NCBI RefSeq assembly: GCF_900197875.1
Contig: NZ_FZMO01000224.1
Coordinates: 1 to 45,177, forward strand
Reading direction: 5' to 3'
DNA: 45,177 bases
From: Frankia canadensis
GTDB lineage: Bacteria > Actinomycetota > Actinomycetes > Frankiales > Frankiaceae
Shown: piece by piece, positions 29,066 through 39,825 of the stretch
Layout: every line of letters begins with the position of its first letter
Numbering within the stretch: the first letter of the stretch is position 1
The notes under the pieces: generated by a model
Seen by the model: the letters and a program-made list of their open reading frames with translations, nothing else
Database searches by the model: none
What the model was told of the DNA's origin: nothing
Made by a program: the position numbers and the translations under genes

Positions 29066-29113
29066 CGTCCCCGTCCCATGCGCGTCCCGAGAGGGACGCG
29101 CGGGGCGGGGACG
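29066..29113 (+). terminator. Hairpin terminator after rpsI
   Basis: An inner stem GCGCGTCCC/GGGACGCGC with a GAGA loop (29080-29101) is extended by an outer stem CGTCCCCG/CGGGGACG (29066-29073 with 29106-29113). It begins six bases past the rpsI stop and separates it from glmM. Confidence 0.85.
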
Positions 29114-29175
29114 GACAGCGCCGTCGGCGCGTGCCCGGGTCTCCGCCTGCCACTTCGACACCATGGGAGACCTCA

Positions 29176-30540
29176 GTGACGAGGCTCTTCGGCACCGACG
29201 GGGTTCGGGGCGTTGCCAATGTCGACCTGACCGCGGAGCAGGCGCTCTCGCTCGCCTCCGCGGCCGCGGAGCTGCTCGGCGGGCCCGGCCGGGCCGCCGG
29301 ATCGGGTGAGCGGCGGCCGCTCGTCGTGGTCGGGCGGGACACCCGGCCGTCCGGCGAGTTCCTGGAGGCGGCGGTCGTCGCGGGACTCGCGGCCTCGGGT
29401 GCCGACGTCGCGCGGATCGGGGTGGCACCGACACCGGCCGTCGCCCACGCGGTGGCCAGCAGCGGGGCCACGTTCGGCGTGATGCTGTCCGCCAGCCACA
29501 ACCCGATGCCCGACAACGGCATCAAGCTGTTCGCCGCCGGCGGCCTGAAGCTCCCCGACGACGTTGAGGACGCCATCGAGCGGCGGATGGCGCAGCCCCC
29601 GGGCCATCGGCCGGTCGGCCGGCAGGTCGGGCGGGTCCGGGACGAACCCGGCCTCGTCGACGCCTACGCCCACCATCTGCTCGCCGCGCTGCCCGGGCGC
29701 CTCGACGGCCTGCGGGTCGTCGTCGACTGCGCCCAGGGCGCGGCCTCGGCGCTCGCGCCCCGCGTGCTGCGCGCCGCCGGCGCCGACGTCATCGCCCTGC
29801 ACGCCGACGGCGACGGCAACGCGATCAACGACGGCAGCGGGGCCACCCATCTGGACAGCCTGCGGGCCGCCGTGCTGGCGCAGGGCGCCGATGTCGGCAT
29901 CGCGCACGACGGTGACGCGGACCGCTGCCTCGCCGTCGACGCGAGCGGGGAGGTCGTCGACGGCGACCAGATCCTGGCCGTCTGCGCCCTCGCCCTGGCC
30001 GAGCGCGGCGAACTGGCCCACGACACCGTCGTCGTCACCGTCATGTCGAACCTGGGCTTCCACCACGCGATGCGCGAGGCCGGCATCACCGTCGTCTCCA
30101 CGCCGGTCGGCGACCGGTACGTGCTGGAGGCGATGCGGGCCGGCGGCTACGTGCTCGGCGGTGAGCAGAGCGGGCACGTGGTCTTCCTCGATCACGCCAC
30201 CACCGGCGACGGCCTGCTGACCGCACTGCGGCTGCTCGGCCGGGTCGCCGAGACCGGCCAGCCCCTCGGCGAGCTCGCCAAGGCGATGACGCGCCTGCCG
30301 CAGGTGCTCGTCAACGTCCGCGGGGTGGACCGCACCCGGGTGGGGGCCTCACCCGAGCTGCACGCCGCCGTCGCCGCGGCCGAGGCGGAGCTCGGTGACG
30401 CCGGCCGGGTGCTGCTGCGGCCCAGCGGGACCGAGCCGCTGGTACGGGTCATGGTGGAGGCGGAGACCGACGCCGTCGCCCGGGAGACCGCGCAGCGCCT
30501 CGCCGCCGCGGTGCGCGGCGCGCTGCCCGCGGTGGGCTGA
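29176..30540 (+). CDS. glmM: Phosphoglucosamine mutase
   Basis: A 454-residue enzyme converting glucosamine-6-phosphate to glucosamine-1-phosphate for UDP-GlcNAc and peptidoglycan. GTG at 29176 with GGGAGA upstream; [15 protein letters not shown] is the usual start. The phosphoserine loop is SASHNP (105-110, Ser107 catalytic), the metal loop is DGDADRC (near 245) and the sugar loop is [19 protein letters not shown] near the C-terminus is the phosphate-binding motif. It is followed by glmS, which makes its substrate, so the two form a pathway pair after rplM-rpsI. Confidence 0.97.
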   Translation: MTRLFGTDGVRGVANVDLTAEQALSLASAAAELLGGPGRAAGSGERRPLVVVGRDTRPSGEFLEAAVVAGLAASGADVARIGVAPTPAVAHAVASSGATFGVMLSASHNPMPDNGIKLFAAGGLKLPDDVEDAIERRMAQPPGHRPVGRQVGRVRDEPGLVDAYAHHLLAALPGRLDGLRVVVDCAQGAASALAPRVLRAAGADVIALHADGDGNAINDGSGATHLDSLRAAVLAQGADVGIAHDGDADRCLAVDASGEVVDGDQILAVCALALAERGELAHDTVVVTVMSNLGFHHAMREAGITVVSTPVGDRYVLEAMRAGGYVLGGEQSGHVVFLDHATTGDGLLTALRLLGRVAETGQPLGELAKAMTRLPQVLVNVRGVDRTRVGASPELHAAVAAAEAELGDAGRVLLRPSGTEPLVRVMVEAETDAVARETAQRLAAAVRGALPAVG

Positions 30541-30628
30541 GCGAGACCATCCGCGCCCCGCGGGCCACACGAGGACAACTCGTCGTGGGTTCGCACCGGG
30601 TGTTTCGGTGTGCCATCCGCAACCTGCG

Positions 30629-30634
30629 TACGCT
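30629..30634 (+). promoter_or_regulatory. -10 box, probable leaderless start of glmS
   Basis: TACGCT is followed by six bases (GAGCGC) and the glmS ATG at 30641. There is no ribosome binding site. This suggests that transcription starts at the ATG. No glmS ribozyme is seen in the 100-base glmM-glmS gap. Confidence 0.55.
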
Positions 30635-30640
30635 GAGCGC

Positions 30641-32584
30641 ATGTGCGGGATCATCGGGTACGTCGGTGACCAGTCGGCCCTGGATGTCGCTCTCGGCGGC
30701 CTGAGGCGGCTGGAGTACCGCGGCTACGACTCGTCCGGTGTCGCCGTCGTCGGAGCCGGCGCGCTGCGCACGGTCCGCCGGGCCGGCAAGCTCGCGAACC
30801 TCGAGAAGCTGCTGTCCGAGGGCCCGGAACGCGACCCGATGCCCGGGACGACCGGGATGGGGCACACCCGGTGGGCCACCCACGGCGGTCCCACCGACCA
30901 GAACGCCCATCCCCACACCGACTGCACCGGCGCGATCGCCGTCATCCACAACGGCATCATCGAGAACTTCGCCGCGCTGCGCGCCGAGCTGGAGGGCATC
31001 GGCCACGAGCTGACCAGCGAGACCGACACCGAGGTCGTCGCGCACCTGCTGGAGGTCGAGCTCGGCAACGCCGCGGCGGCGCAGGCCGGCGCGGTGCCCG
31101 AGGATGTCGCGCCGGGCGGGCCCGCGGCGTCCGGAGCCGCCGGCGTGCCCGTCGCGCAGCATCCGCTCACCGCCGCGCTGCGGCGGGTCTGCCGCCGGCT
31201 GGAGGGCGCCTTCACCCTGGTCGTGCTGCACCGTGACTTCCCCGAGGTCGTCCTCGGCGCCCGGCGCAACAGCCCGCTGGTCGTCGGGATCGGCCAGGGT
31301 GAGACGTTCCTCGCGAGCGACGTGTCGGCGTTCATCGCGCACACCCGCGAGGCGATGGAGATCGGGCAGGACCAGATCGTCGAGGCCCGGCGCGACGGCG
31401 TCACGGTGACCGACTTCGCCGGCGAGATCGTCGAGGGTCGTCGCTATCACGTCGACTGGGACGCGAGCGCCGCCGAGAAGGGCGGCTACCCGTACTTCAT
31501 GCTCAAGGAGATCAACGAGCAGCCCACCGCGCTGGCCGACACGCTGCGCGGCCGGCTGTCCGCCGACGGGGCGATCGTGCTCGACGAGGAGCGGCTGTCC
31601 GCCCAGGACTTCCGCGACGTCGACAAGGTCTTCATCGTCGCCTGCGGCACCGCCTACCACGCCGGGCTCATCGCGAAGTACGCCGTCGAGCACTGGACGA
31701 GGCTGCCCTGCGAGGTCGAGATGGCGTCGGAGTTCCGCTACCGCGACCCGGTGCTCGACCGGTCCACTCTCGTCATTGCGATCAGCCAGAGCGGGGAGAC
31801 CCTCGACACGCTGATGGCGGTCAAGCACGCCCGCGAGCAGAAGGCCCGGGTGCTGGCGATCTGCAACACCAACGGGTCGACGATCCCGCGCGAGTCCGAC
31901 GCGGTGCTCTACACCCGCTGCGGGCCCGAGGTGGGTGTCGCCTCGACCAAGACGTTCCTCGGGCAGGTCGCCGCCTGCCTGCTCGTCGGGCTGTACCTGG
32001 CGCAGGTGCGCGGGGTGCTCTACGGCGACGAGGTGGCGGCCTACGTCGAGCGGCTGCAGCGGATGCCCGACCTGGTGGGCCGCACGCTGCACCGGCTCGA
32101 GCCGATCCGAGAGCTGGCCCGTGGCCTCGCCGACGCGAAGGCGGTGCTCTTCCTCGGCCGGCACGTGGGCTACCCGGTGGCGTTGGAGGGCGCGCTCAAG
32201 CTCAAGGAGCTCGCCTACATGCATGCCGAGGGCTTCCCGGCGGGCGAGCTCAAGCATGGGCCGATCGCGCTCATCGAGCCCGGGCTGCCGGTGATCGTCG
32301 TCGTGCCCTCGCCGCGGGGGCGGGCGCACCTGCACGGCAAGGTCGTCTCGAACATCCAGGAGGTCCGGGCCCGCGGCGCACGGACGATCGTGATCGCCGA
32401 GGACGGCGACGTCGCGGTCGAGCCCTACGCCGACCATCTGATCCGGGTGCCGGCGACGTCGTCGCTGTTCGCGCCGCTGGTGACCACACTGCCGCTGCAG
32501 GTGTTCGCCTGTGAGCTCGCGCTCGCCCGCGGCCTGGACGTCGACCAGCCCCGCAACCTCGCCAAGTCCGTCACCGTCGAGTAG
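30641..32584 (+). CDS. glmS: Glutamine-fructose-6-phosphate aminotransferase (isomerizing)
   Basis: A 647-residue enzyme making glucosamine-6-phosphate from fructose-6-phosphate and glutamine. Cys2 (MCGIIGYVG) is the glutaminase nucleophile after Met removal; GHTRWATHG and HNGIIEN follow. Two SIS sugar-binding domains contain AISQSGETLDTLMAVKHA and the closing DQPRNLAKSVTVE. Compared with the 609-residue E. coli enzyme it carries an Ala/Gly/Pro-rich insertion at about 142-172 inside the glutaminase domain. The frame is open far upstream into glmM, but Met-Cys must be the start. It is convergent with the next gene. Confidence 0.97.
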   Translation: MCGIIGYVGDQSALDVALGGLRRLEYRGYDSSGVAVVGAGALRTVRRAGKLANLEKLLSEGPERDPMPGTTGMGHTRWATHGGPTDQNAHPHTDCTGAIAVIHNGIIENFAALRAELEGIGHELTSETDTEVVAHLLEVELGNAAAAQAGAVPEDVAPGGPAASGAAGVPVAQHPLTAALRRVCRRLEGAFTLVVLHRDFPEVVLGARRNSPLVVGIGQGETFLASDVSAFIAHTREAMEIGQDQIVEARRDGVTVTDFAGEIVEGRRYHVDWDASAAEKGGYPYFMLKEINEQPTALADTLRGRLSADGAIVLDEERLSAQDFRDVDKVFIVACGTAYHAGLIAKYAVEHWTRLPCEVEMASEFRYRDPVLDRSTLVIAISQSGETLDTLMAVKHAREQKARVLAICNTNGSTIPRESDAVLYTRCGPEVGVASTKTFLGQVAACLLVGLYLAQVRGVLYGDEVAAYVERLQRMPDLVGRTLHRLEPIRELARGLADAKAVLFLGRHVGYPVALEGALKLKELAYMHAEGFPAGELKHGPIALIEPGLPVIVVVPSPRGRAHLHGKVVSNIQEVRARGARTIVIAEDGDVAVEPYADHLIRVPATSSLFAPLVTTLPLQVFACELALARGLDVDQPRNLAKSVTVE

Positions 32585-32747
32585 CGGGGAGCGGCAGGCA
32601 GGCCAGGACGGCCGCGGGCCCGCGGCCTCGGTGACGCCGCCGAGCCTCGACGGTGGCCGCGGTGACACCCGCCACCGTCTCGCCGCTCTCGCCCCGCCCA
32701 CCGGTCGCGGCTGTCGGCGGCCAGGGACGGCTGCCGGTGGCTGTCGC

Positions 32748-33311
32748 TCAGGCGGAGGGGGCGGCGCCGTGCTGGCGGCCGTGCCAGGCGACCGTCGCCT
32801 CCCACAGCGCGTCGGCGACGGCCTCGTGCTCGTCCGCGGCGTCGAGCAGGGTCTCGACCAGCTCGGCGCGGGGCACCCGGCTGAGGAAGACGCGCATCGC
32901 CGCGTGCACCGGGTCGTCGGCGAACAGGGAGCCCTCGACGACGATGCCCTCGCCGTCCTCGTCCCCGTCGTCCTCGGCGAGGCCGGCGGAGCCCGTGGCG
33001 ACCAGTGCGAGGGCGACGGCGTGCCGGCAGAAGGCGCCCGCGGAGCCCTCGGCGCAGGTACAGCCGGTCCGCGGCTCCTCGTCGGTCGCCTCCAGCCTGA
33101 CCTCGTGCGGCCCGTCGTCGTCGACGGTGCCGGAGGCGTTGGTGGGTCGGATGCGCAGCTGATCGACCCGGCCGAGCAGTGCCAGGTTCACCCCTTCGAG
33201 GAACACGTCCGTGCCCGCGCGCTGCGCGCAGGCACGCTCCTCGAAGGCTGCTTCGAGCGGGGTGACGGCGTCCCCCTCGTGCCCGTTCTCCCCGGACACA
33301 GAAATGATCAC
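32748..33311 (-). CDS. SWIM zinc-finger protein
   Basis: A 187-residue acidic protein with a SWIM-type zinc site CTCAEGSAGAFCRH: Cys84, Cys86, Cys95 and His97 in a CxC-x8-CxH spacing. SWIM fingers occur in proteins that bind DNA or other proteins, often with Snf2 helicases, but this protein has only the finger and a helical C-terminal part (DDPVHAAMRVFLSRVPRAEL). GTG start at 33311, preceded at six bases by TAGGAT, so probably leaderless. It is divergent from padR across a 40-bp palindrome and may be controlled from it. The biological role is unknown. Confidence 0.85.
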   Translation of the reverse strand: MIISVSGENGHEGDAVTPLEAAFEERACAQRAGTDVFLEGVNLALLGRVDQLRIRPTNASGTVDDDGPHEVRLEATDEEPRTGCTCAEGSAGAFCRHAVALALVATGSAGLAEDDGDEDGEGIVVEGSLFADDPVHAAMRVFLSRVPRAELVETLLDAADEHEAVADALWEATVAWHGRQHGAAPSA

Positions 33312-33317
33312 CGGCCA

Positions 33318-33323
33318 ATCCTA
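33318..33323 (-). promoter_or_regulatory. -10 box, probable leaderless start of the SWIM gene
   Basis: On the minus strand TAGGAT is followed by six bases (TGGCCG) and the GTG at 33311. No ribosome binding site precedes the GTG. Confidence 0.5.
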
Positions 33324-33380
33324 CGGAATCGGCGCGCGAACAGTACTGCTCAGGCGTCCGACATCGTCCTGACTGGGTTG

Positions 33381-33420
33381 CCTGACGTACGCTCGCGATA
33401 TATCGTGAACGTACGTCAGG
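33381..33420. promoter_or_regulatory. 40-bp near-perfect palindrome, likely PadR operator
   Basis: The two 20-base halves match at 18 of 20 positions as reverse complements. The outer arms are CCTGACGTAC and GTACGTCAGG (perfect 10 bp) and the centre is TCGCGATATATCGTGA, an ATATAT core typical of PadR-family operators. It lies 97 bases before the padR ATG and 70 bases upstream of the divergent SWIM gene. A TATATC in the centre could also be the padR -10, so a bound repressor would block polymerase. Autoregulation is inferred. Confidence 0.8.
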
Positions 33421-33516
33421 GGGTCGGGATGACTCCCGTTGTCAATCTGTAGCTCCCCGGCCGCCACACAGGCGAGGCGGGAGCGACACCCCTCAGTACC
33501 GAAAGGAATGATCATT

Positions 33517-34482
33517 ATGACGTCGCAGGCGATTCCGGGCCCCTGGGGCCGCGGAGAGTGGGGCCCGCTCGATCCGGCCCGGTTGGCGCGGTTCTTCGAG
33601 GCCGCGGCCGGCTGGATGGAGCGTGAGGGCCTCACCGGCGAGGAGCGCTGTGGGCCGGGCCGTGGATGGACCAGTCGGGCCACCCGTGGCGAGTCCGGCG
33701 GGCGGCACGAGCACGGTGGCCGGCACGAGCATGGTGGCCGCGGCGGTCGCGGCGAGCCCGGTGGTCGCGCCGAGGGCCGCGGCCGCGGGCGCCGCGGCGG
33801 ACCCGGCTGGCCGTTCGGCGGATTCCCCGGTCCGGGCTTCGGCGCCGGTTTCGGCCCGGGTTTCGGCGGCCCGGGTTTCGGCCGGGGGCCACGGGTGGGG
33901 CGAGGTGACGTCCGGGAGGCGTTGCTGGCCCTGCTGGCGGAGGAGCCGATGCACGGCTACCAGATGATCCGTGAGCTGGCCGAGCGCAGCGGCGGCACCT
34001 GGCGGCCGAGCCCCGGCTCGGTCTACCCGGTGCTGTCGATGCTGGCCGACGAGGGCCTCGTGCGGGCCGAGGAGGCCGACGGCAGGCGGGTCTTCCACCT
34101 CACGGACGCCGGGCGCGCGCACGTCGAGTCCCGCGCCGGTCAGCGCAGGCCGTGGGAGACGGCGGCGGACAGCGCCGACGACGACATGGCGAGCCTGCGC
34201 TCGCTGGCCTTCGCGGTCGGCGCCGCGATCGTCCAGGTCGCCCAGGCAGGCGACGAGGCGCAGCTCGCGGCGGCCCGCGGGCTGCTCGCGGAGACCCGCC
34301 GGGGTCTTTACCGGATCCTCGCCGACGACGGCGAGGATGATGCGGCCGGTACCGGCTCTTCCGGTGACGAGCCGGGCGCCGCGGGCGGCAAGGACGGCGA
34401 CCGGGGCGGCGTGGAGGGCACCGAGGGAGACGATGGGCCGACCGGCACGCAGGACCCGACGGACCCCTTCACCAAGTCCTGA
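33517..34482 (+). CDS. PadR-family transcriptional regulator with Gly/Arg/His-rich N-terminal region
   Basis: A 321-residue protein from the ATG at 33517, nine bases after GAAAGGA; an ATG at 33508 overlaps that site. The PadR winged helix is at about 129-200: [40 protein letters not shown] and [13 protein letters not shown]. The N-terminal ~125 residues are unusual: a short helix, then [14 protein letters not shown] (61-74) and Gly/Phe repeats like [11 protein letters not shown]. The C-terminal third has a helical dimerisation part and a Gly/Asp-rich tail. PadR proteins repress until a ligand binds; the ligand is unknown. The palindrome upstream is its probable operator. Confidence 0.9.
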   Translation: MTSQAIPGPWGRGEWGPLDPARLARFFEAAAGWMEREGLTGEERCGPGRGWTSRATRGESGGRHEHGGRHEHGGRGGRGEPGGRAEGRGRGRRGGPGWPFGGFPGPGFGAGFGPGFGGPGFGRGPRVGRGDVREALLALLAEEPMHGYQMIRELAERSGGTWRPSPGSVYPVLSMLADEGLVRAEEADGRRVFHLTDAGRAHVESRAGQRRPWETAADSADDDMASLRSLAFAVGAAIVQVAQAGDEAQLAAARGLLAETRRGLYRILADDGEDDAAGTGSSGDEPGAAGGKDGDRGGVEGTEGDDGPTGTQDPTDPFTKS

Positions 34483-34561
34483 CCGAGGCAGGCGCCGGGC
34501 CGGGCCGTCCGGTGCGCGCCGAACCACGGCCATACCGCGCCGCCGGCCGCGTACGCACGCC

Positions 34562-34582
34562 ACCACCGCGCCGCGCGGTGGT
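34562..34582 (+). terminator. Short inverted repeat between padR and acpS
   Basis: ACCACCGCG (34562-34570) and CGCGGTGGT (34574-34582) form a perfect 9-bp stem with a three-base loop, 80 bases after the padR stop. It may be a terminator or an operator for acpS. Confidence 0.45.
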
Positions 34583-34663
34583 CAGCGCGGCGCACCGGCC
34601 CCGCATCGTGCCGTCCCCGGCATCCGGGCGTCGGGGCGCGGCCCGGTGTGGGAACCTTGGCCG

Positions 34664-35020
34664 ATGGCGGTGGTGGGCATCGGCGTCGACGTCGTGGACG
34701 TCGATCGTTTCGCCGCGACGCTGTCCCGGACGCCGGGCATCGCCATGCGGCTGTTCACCCCCGCCGAGCGCGCGCTGACCCGGCCGGAGCGGCTCGCCGC
34801 CCGGTTCGCGGCGAAGGAGGCCGTGGCCAAGGCGCTCGGCGTGCCCCCCGGCCTGGAATGGCATGACGCCGAGGTGATGATCGCCCCCGGCGGCCGCCCG
34901 CAGCTGCGGGTCGGCCGGACCGTCGCCGCGGCGGCGACCCGCCTCGGCATCGCGTCCTGGCATCTCTCTCTCACCCACGACGGCGGCGTCGCCATCGCCA
35001 TGGTCGTCGCCGAGAGCTGA
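34664..35020 (+). CDS. acpS: Holo-[acyl-carrier-protein] synthase
   Basis: A 118-residue AcpS-type phosphopantetheinyl transferase, moving 4'-phosphopantetheine from CoA to acyl carrier protein. [12 protein letters not shown] (6-17) carries the metal-binding Asp, and [16 protein letters not shown] carries the conserved Glu and Lys. ATG at 34664 gives the usual [11 protein letters not shown] start; the frame is open further upstream but in another gene's sequence. Length and motifs are typical. It precedes nnrE/nnrD and alr as in other actinobacteria. Confidence 0.95.
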   Translation: MAVVGIGVDVVDVDRFAATLSRTPGIAMRLFTPAERALTRPERLAARFAAKEAVAKALGVPPGLEWHDAEVMIAPGGRPQLRVGRTVAAAATRLGIASWHLSLTHDGGVAIAMVVAES

Positions 35021-35081
35021 GCGCGCGGCGGGCGCCGCGCGGTGGGCGACGCGCGGGCCCACGCCGGTGGAGCATGGCGGC

Positions 35082-36647
<1,566 letters not shown>

Positions 36648-36657
36648 CGTTGGGCGG

Positions 36658-37821
36658 GTGAGCGACGAGGGGACCGCAGGGGCCGGCACGCCGGTCGGAG
36701 CCGAGACCCGCACCTACGCGGCCATCGACCTGGATGCCGTGCGCACGTCGGTGGCCGCCCTGGCCCGGCGCGCCGGTGACGCGGCGACGATGGCCGTCGT
36801 CAAGGCGGACGGATATGGCCATGGCATGCTCCCGTGCGCCCGGGCGGCCCTGGACGCCGGCGCGAGCTGGCTGGGCACGGCCTTCCTGGAGGAGGCGCTG
36901 GCCCTGCGCGCCGCCGGGATCACCGCGCCGGTGCTGTGCTGGCTCAGCGTGCCGGGGGAGCGGTTCGCCGCGGCGATCGACGCCGGCATCGACCTGTCCG
37001 CCTCGGCGCCGTGGGCGCTGGCGGAGATCGCGGCGGCGGCGCGGGCGGTCGGCCGCCCCGCCCGGGTGCACCTGAAGGCGGACACCGGCCTCGGCCGGGC
37101 CGGGGCGACGCCGGCGGACTGGCCCGCGATGTGCGACGAGGCGGCGGCGCTGCAGGCCGAGGGTGTGATCGAGGCGTTCGGCGTGTGGAGCCACCTGGCG
37201 TTCGCCGACGCGCCGGGCCATCCGACCGTGCAGGCACAGATCGGGGTGTTCCGCGACGCCGTCGACATCGCCGAGAAGGCGGGGCTCGCGCCGACCGTGC
37301 GGCACCTGGCCAATTCGGCCGCCACCCTGGTCAGCCCGGAGGCGCATTTCGACCTGGTCCGTCCTGGGGTGTCCGTCTACGGGCTCTCGCCCGGCCCGGA
37401 GGTCGGCCCGCCGGCGCGGTTCGGGCTGCGGCCGGCGATGACGCTGGTCAGCCATGCGGCGCTGGTCAAGCGGGTGCCAGCGGGCACCGGCGTCTCCTAC
37501 GCCCACCGCTACACCACCACGCGGGAGTCGACGCTCGCACTGGTGCCGCTCGGCTACGCAGACGGCGTGCCCCGGGCGGCGACGAATGTCGGCGAGGTGC
37601 TGTTCGCCGGCCGGCGGCGGCGGATCGCCGGCACGGTCTGCATGGACCAGTTCGTCCTGGACATCGGGGACGACGCGGCGCGCGCCGGCGACGAGGTCGT
37701 GCTGTTCGGCCCGGGCGGGCGCGGCGAGCCCACCGCGGACGACTGGGCCGCCGCGCTCGGCACGATCAACTACGAGATCGTCACCCGGATCGGCGCCCGC
37801 GTGCCGCGCGTCTACCGCTAG
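36658..37821 (+). CDS. alr: Alanine racemase
   Basis: A 387-residue PLP enzyme making D-alanine for peptidoglycan. VVKADGYGHG carries the PLP lysine Lys49, HLKADTGLGRAG and HLANSAATL are in the barrel domain, GVSYAHRY carries the catalytic Tyr of the C-terminal domain, and GTVCMDQFVLDIG is the substrate loop. GTG start at 36658 is chosen because it sits just beyond the nnr stop; the upstream open frame is a shadow inside nnr. Length typical. Confidence 0.96.
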   Translation: MSDEGTAGAGTPVGAETRTYAAIDLDAVRTSVAALARRAGDAATMAVVKADGYGHGMLPCARAALDAGASWLGTAFLEEALALRAAGITAPVLCWLSVPGERFAAAIDAGIDLSASAPWALAEIAAAARAVGRPARVHLKADTGLGRAGATPADWPAMCDEAAALQAEGVIEAFGVWSHLAFADAPGHPTVQAQIGVFRDAVDIAEKAGLAPTVRHLANSAATLVSPEAHFDLVRPGVSVYGLSPGPEVGPPARFGLRPAMTLVSHAALVKRVPAGTGVSYAHRYTTTRESTLALVPLGYADGVPRAATNVGEVLFAGRRRRIAGTVCMDQFVLDIGDDAARAGDEVVLFGPGGRGEPTADDWAAALGTINYEIVTRIGARVPRVYR

Positions 37822-37891
37822 CCCCAGCCGCGGTCACGGGACATCGGCCGCGGCGGGCTGCGGGCCGCCGGGCTGGCGGTGGTCCCGCGGA

Positions 37892-38326
37892 TCAGCCGCA
37901 GCCGCCGGAGGAGCAGCCGCCGCCGGTGGGCGCGCTGCCGCCGAAGGCGCCGCGCTCCAGGCGCCGGCGCACGGGCTGGGACGCGGCCAGCGCCGCCTCC
38001 CGCTCGGCATCCTCGATGCGCGCACGGGTGGTGAGGGTCAACATCACCGGCCCGGCGGACGCCGGGGCGGGGGCCGCGGGCCCACCGGCGATGTCGAGCC
38101 CGCCGGACGTCGCGGCGCCCCCGGCCGCGCTGGGCCCGCCAGCGACGGCAGACCCGCTCGCCACGTCGGAGCCGCCGATGACGTCGGGTTCATCGTCGAT
38201 GCCGGGATCGTCGGTCATGCCGGGATCGTCGGCCATGCCGAGGGCGGCCGCACGGGCCGGGCCGGTCAGACCGCGGCCCGGGTTCGGCGCCACATCCCCA
38301 CTCCTGCGCCGCGACAGCAGCTTCAT
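37892..38326 (-). CDS. Small hypothetical protein with Cys-Gly C-terminus
   Basis: A 144-residue protein from the ATG at 38326, with GGAGG eight bases upstream on the minus strand. It starts MKLLSRRRSG, has an Ala/Gly/Asp-rich middle with short DDPG repeats (residues ~30-43), a likely helix with RIEDAEREAALAASQPVRRR, and ends GGGCSSGGCG. The Cys-Gly end resembles tails on many actinobacterial proteins of unknown role. I do not recognise a family. It occupies most of the gap between alr and glyA. Confidence 0.65.
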   Translation of the reverse strand: MKLLSRRRSGDVAPNPGRGLTGPARAAALGMADDPGMTDDPGIDDEPDVIGGSDVASGSAVAGGPSAAGGAATSGGLDIAGGPAAPAPASAGPVMLTLTTRARIEDAEREAALAASQPVRRRLERGAFGGSAPTGGGCSSGGCG

Positions 38327-38441
38327 GATTCGCGCCTCCGTGAGGACCATCGAGGGACCTGGTCAGTTGCCTCCACGGTAGAGGACGACGTCCCGAACGG
38401 CCCGGCGTGCTGGCACCGATGTGACCGACCCGGGTGGCGGC

Positions 38442-38447
38442 TAGAAT
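38442..38447 (+). promoter_or_regulatory. -10 box upstream of glyA
   Basis: TAGAAT matches five of six positions of the TATAAT consensus. It would start transcription near 38455, about 110 bases before the glyA GTG, leaving a leader. No folate, glycine or other riboswitch is recognised in that leader. Confidence 0.5.
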
Positions 38448-38562
38448 CAGAACGGAGTCGCGACTGGCGCACAGAGGTGGAACTGACCACCGGGGAGCGA
38501 TGATCGGATCGGTGCCGCGCGTCTGGGTGCCTCCGGCCGAACGTGACGTGCCGGAGGTCAGT

Positions 38563-39825
38563 GTGCACAATCCGCCCCTTCCCGAACTCGCCGTCGCCGA
38601 CCCGGAGCTCGCCGGTCTCGTCGAGGCCGAGGCCGCCCGCCAGCACGCGTCGATCAGGCTGATCGCCTCGGAGAACTACGTCTCCACCGCCGTGCTCGAG
38701 GCGTCCGGCTCAGTGCTGACCAACAAGTACTCCGAGGGCTACGTCGGCCGCCGTTACTACGAGGGCCAGCAGGTCGTCGACCCGATCGAGACGTTGGCGG
38801 TGGACCGGGCGAAGGCGCTGTTCGGCGTCGAGCACGCCAACGTCCAGCCCTACTCCGGCTCGCCGGCGAACCTGGCCGTCTACCTGGCCTTCGCCCAGCC
38901 GGGGGACACGGTGATGGGCCTGTCGCTGCCGATGGGCGGCCATCTCACCCACGGCTGGAGCGTCTCGGCGACCGGGAAGTGGTTTCGCAGCGTGCGCTAC
39001 GGCCTGCGGGCCGAGACTGGTCGAATCGACCTGGACGAGGTGCGTGACCTGGCCCTCGCCGAGCGTCCGAAGATCATTTTTTGTGGTGGGACGGCCATCC
39101 CGCGGACGATCGACTACCCGGCGTTCGCGGAGATCGCCCGGGAGGTCGGCGCGGTGCTCGTCGCGGACATCGCGCACATCGCCGGCCTGATCGCGGGCGG
39201 CGCGCACCCGTCCCCGGTCGGGCACGCCCCGGTGATCACGACCACCACGCACAAGACGCTGCGCGGCCCGCGCGGCGCGATGATCCTCGCCGACGCGGAG
39301 CACGCCACCGCGGTGGACAAGGCGGTCTTCCCCGGCCTGCAGGGCGGCCCGCACAACCACACCACCGCGGCGATCGCCGTGGCCCTGCGGGAGGCGTCGA
39401 CGCCGGCGTTCCGCGACTACGCCCACGGCGTCGTCGCCAACGCCCGCGCCCTGGCCGAGGCGCTCGTCGAGCGGGGCTTCGACCTCGTCACCGGCGGCAC
39501 CGACAACCACCTCATCCTCATCGACCTGACCAGCAAGGACATCGCCGGCAAGCCCGCGGCGAAGGCGCTCGACGCGGCCGGGATCGAGCTGAACCACAAC
39601 GCCGTGCCGTTCGACAGGCGCAAGCCGTTCGACCCGTCCGGCATCCGGCTCGGCACCGCCGCCATCACCACCCGCGGGCTGACGACCGCCCACATGCCGC
39701 TGATCGCCGGCTGGATCGACGATGTGGTCAAGGCGGCCGGCGCGAACGACCAGGCCGTCATCAGCCGGGTCCGCGGGCAGGTCACCGAGCTGATCACCTC
39801 CTTCCCGATGCCCGGCTTCGCCTGA
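38563..39825 (+). CDS. glyA: Serine hydroxymethyltransferase
   Basis: A 420-residue PLP enzyme converting serine and tetrahydrofolate to glycine and methylene-tetrahydrofolate. GTG at 38563 is chosen because GGAGG lies five bases upstream (38553-38557) and the resulting length is typical; earlier in-frame starts (38434, 38500) lie before or soon after the -10 box or have poor spacing. IRLIASENYVS, NKYSEGYVGRRYYEG, VQPYSGSPANLAVY and the PLP-lysine block TTTTHKTLRGPRG (Lys231) are diagnostic. Confidence 0.96.
   Translation: MHNPPLPELAVADPELAGLVEAEAARQHASIRLIASENYVSTAVLEASGSVLTNKYSEGYVGRRYYEGQQVVDPIETLAVDRAKALFGVEHANVQPYSGSPANLAVYLAFAQPGDTVMGLSLPMGGHLTHGWSVSATGKWFRSVRYGLRAETGRIDLDEVRDLALAERPKIIFCGGTAIPRTIDYPAFAEIAREVGAVLVADIAHIAGLIAGGAHPSPVGHAPVITTTTHKTLRGPRGAMILADAEHATAVDKAVFPGLQGGPHNHTTAAIAVALREASTPAFRDYAHGVVANARALAEALVERGFDLVTGGTDNHLILIDLTSKDIAGKPAAKALDAAGIELNHNAVPFDRRKPFDPSGIRLGTAAITTRGLTTAHMPLIAGWIDDVVKAAGANDQAVISRVRGQVTELITSFPMPGFA

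Noticed and set aside
30541-30640. Possible glmS ribozyme upstream of glmS
   Set aside because: The gap is only 100 bases, the start appears leaderless, and no ribozyme core sequence is seen.
32611-32626. GCCGCGGGCCCGCGGC palindrome after glmS as a terminator
   Set aside because: It is a perfect palindrome with no loop, weak as a hairpin; such GC palindromes arise easily in this composition. It may still have a role between the convergent genes.
30449-32701. A 750-residue minus-strand open frame over glmS
   Set aside because: glmS on the plus strand is unmistakable; this frame is its shadow.
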